Source of the DNA: Pseudomonas sp. QS1027
Lineage (GTDB): Bacteria; Pseudomonadota; Gammaproteobacteria; Pseudomonadales; Pseudomonadaceae
Assembly: GCF_002814235.1 (NCBI RefSeq)
Contig: NZ_PHSU01000016.1
Location: 1-64,000, forward strand
Length of the DNA: 64,000 bases
Direction: 5' to 3'
Below, piece by piece: positions 62,631 through 64,000 of the stretch. Each line of letters begins with the position of its first letter. Position 1 is the stretch's first letter. Below the pieces are notes generated by a model. The model saw only the letters and a list, made by a program, of their open reading frames with translations, ran no database searches and was not told the origin of the DNA. The position numbers and the translations under genes are program-made.

Positions 62631-63048
62631 GGCGTTCTCCGTGCGGCAGTGAACGTCAGTGTCGCGCAAAGAGCCACAGAGAAACACCGATGGTTTGTAG
62701 TGGTATAGGATTTTTAAAAAACCTGTACATATCTAAAGCGCACGTACACACCCCATCAAAAACAATATCTTATATATAGAATGCCCCTGTATTTAATAAG
62801 CACTCAAAAAAAGAACACTTGTGCAACATGAAGAAAAGCCATTTCCAGGCGGACATGTTTCACGAGAACAGCGCCCAAAATGATAGCAAAACGCCCTCAA
62901 CTACAGTACAACAGGCGATAAGTGCGGGGTTTGAAAGACTATAAAAATATCGGCTGGGGACCAAAAAATATCGGCCCCTACTGTGGATATTTCCTACACT
63001 ACTTCCGTCACCTTCGACCGTTACACGCAATCACGGAAGGGCACCTCA
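62631..63048. other. AT-rich intergenic region with tandem direct repeats
   Basis: 418 bp between divergent fpr and the LuxR gene. It is much more AT-rich than surrounding DNA, with runs such as TTTTTAAAAAA and TATATATAG. Two copies of AAAAATATCGGC, at 62943-62954 and 62964-62975, are exactly 21 bp apart, about two helical turns. No gene, tRNA, or consensus lux box was found. Confidence 0.65.
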
Positions 63049-63762
63049 ATGGAGAACTGGCAGGACAATCAACTGCATCAGCTCATGAGTGAAAAAGAAG
63101 AACAGGCAATCTTCAATGCAGTTTTCAATCTGGCCATGCAAATAGGTTTCACCTACGCATCATTCAGAATAACCACTCTACTCGGAAGCCACCAAACAAA
63201 CAGCACAGACTTCAACAACTATCCAAACGAATGGAACAGATGCTACCAACGCAACAACTACCAAACGGTCGACCCGCTGGTGTTCCACTGTCATCGTTCG
63301 GTATTCCCGATCCTCTGGTCCCCGGAGGTCTTTCAATCCACTCCGACACTATGGAGAGACATGCAAGAGCATGGGTTGAGACAAGGATGCTCACAGTCAG
63401 TCCATGACGTTCGCGGTATCGTCAGCACCTTGAGCCTGGCGCGCAATTCGGTCCCGATTACCACCGACGAGTTCTACAGCAAGGCCGGGCAAGTGCTCTG
63501 GCTGTGCAACTGGCTGCATTCCGCGCTGGCAGACAAGCTGCTGCCGACCCCACGGTTGGACAACAGCTACCCGTTGTCGCCGCGCGAAGCCGAGATCATG
63601 AAGTGGACCGCGGAAGGCAAGACTGCCTCCGAGATTGCCGACATCCTGCACCTGACAACGCGCACCGTGGGCTTTCACATGAGTACCATCATGAGGAAGT
63701 TCGGGGTCAACAACAAAGCCTCCGCCGTCTTGTGTGCCGCCAAATCAGGACTGCTTTTCTGA
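63049..63762 (+). CDS. LuxR-type quorum-sensing receptor (AHL-binding solo candidate)
   Basis: 237 residues, the usual LuxR length. The N-terminal autoinducer domain keeps the family's key residues: YPNEWNRCY (Trp62, Tyr66), DP (75-76), W90 and G113. The C-terminal LuxR HTH is intact: LSPREAEIMKWTAEGKTASE and TTRTVGFHMSTIMRKF. GGAAGG lies 8 nt before ATG 63049. The first ~250 bp are AT-richer than the HTH half. No luxI is visible within the window, so it may be a solo or have its partner downstream. Ligand unknown. Confidence 0.88.
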   Translation: MENWQDNQLHQLMSEKEEQAIFNAVFNLAMQIGFTYASFRITTLLGSHQTNSTDFNNYPNEWNRCYQRNNYQTVDPLVFHCHRSVFPILWSPEVFQSTPTLWRDMQEHGLRQGCSQSVHDVRGIVSTLSLARNSVPITTDEFYSKAGQVLWLCNWLHSALADKLLPTPRLDNSYPLSPREAEIMKWTAEGKTASEIADILHLTTRTVGFHMSTIMRKFGVNNKASAVLCAAKSGLLF

Positions 63763-63911
63763 ACGAGCAAGGACCGCATCCGGCAGAGGGATCTGCCATC
63801 AGAAGAAGCAGGCAATCGGCGACAAACCCACGTAAAATCCTTCGATTCTTCTATTCCCGCTTGTCCTGTCCTAACCTGTGACGAGGCAACATCGACGCTC
63901 CAGAGTCCTCC

Positions 63912-64000
63912 ATGCCCCTGCTAGAAAGCCCGTTTGCCCGACTCGACCTGATCCGCCAGCCCGAACAACAGAACGAGCCCCTGCAAGCCTTCGATGCCGC
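63912..64000 (+). CDS. rlmG: rRNA methyltransferase RlmG (5' end only)
   Basis: Only the first 29 residues are present (MPLLESPFARLDLIRQPEQQ...QAFDAA). They resemble the start of the Pseudomonas RlmG/RsmC-like class I methyltransferase (23S rRNA m2G1835). The SAM-binding domain is outside the window. Identification is from recollection of the N-terminus and is provisional. Confidence 0.6.
   Translation, partial: MPLLESPFARLDLIRQPEQQNEPLQAFDA

Noticed and set aside
62631..63048. Lux box upstream of the LuxR-type gene
   Set aside because: No ACCTG-type dyad near consensus was found; the 12-bp direct repeats are not of lux-box form.

Overview
The window reads as core chromosome of a Pseudomonas, most likely of the P. 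fluorescens group. The DNA is GC-rich with dense coding. From memory, the gene order matches the P. aeruginosa PAO1 stretch from about PA4542 (clpB) to about PA4615 (an Fpr-like reductase) with few gaps. It also carries many Pseudomonas-type REP palindromes built on GTAGGAGC(C/A)GG. I saw no insertion sequence, prophage, CRISPR array, rRNA or plasmid gene.

Layout. 1-4.9 kb: a tRNA-Pro/tRNA-Asn transcript, the heat-shock disaggregase gene clpB with a sigma32-type promoter, and the translationally coupled rluD-pgeF pair. 4.9-17.8 kb: bamD, the PilS-PilR two-component system, thiO, a minor-pilin operon (fimU-pilV-pilW-pilX-pilY1-pilE), the oppositely oriented fimT, then ispH. 17.9-24.8 kb: fkpB, lspA, ileS, ribF and murJ with overlapping or close ends, then rpsT. 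25-31 kb: creA, proB, cgtA, rpmA, rplU, ispB, yjdM and a small gene under a near-perfect Fur box. 31-43 kb: a FKBP isomerase, a YqhA-like membrane protein, an uncharacterised 608-residue lipoprotein, a Lon-like protease, DUF3015 and DUF4105 proteins, a small lipoprotein, a Gre-like factor with a non-canonical tip, and ettA. 43-48.7 kb: morA (GGDEF-EAL) and glyA.

48.9-56 kb is the more variable part: a DctA-type transporter followed by two GntR-type regulators, then a YjiA GTPase, YbdD and the CstA transporter. 56-62.6 kb: a PilZ protein resembling MapZ, radA, and the peroxide-defence pair katB/ankB, then mscL and fpr. 62.6-64 kb: an AT-rich gap and a LuxR-type quorum-sensing receptor with no luxI in view, followed by the start of rlmG.

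Themes. Surface motility and c-di-GMP are over-represented (PilS/PilR, minor pilins, PilY1, MorA, MapZ). I did not find a wholly new multi-gene system. The best leads are regulatory or about unusual family members: a hairpin that would bury the katB ribosome binding site, a double FadR-type operator upstream of dctA, the FimT DNA-uptake pseudopilin with Gln at position 5, the tip-altered Gre paralogue, the LuxR receptor with an AT-rich first half, and the REP elements that share spacers. Statements about PAO1 are from memory and were not checked against a database.
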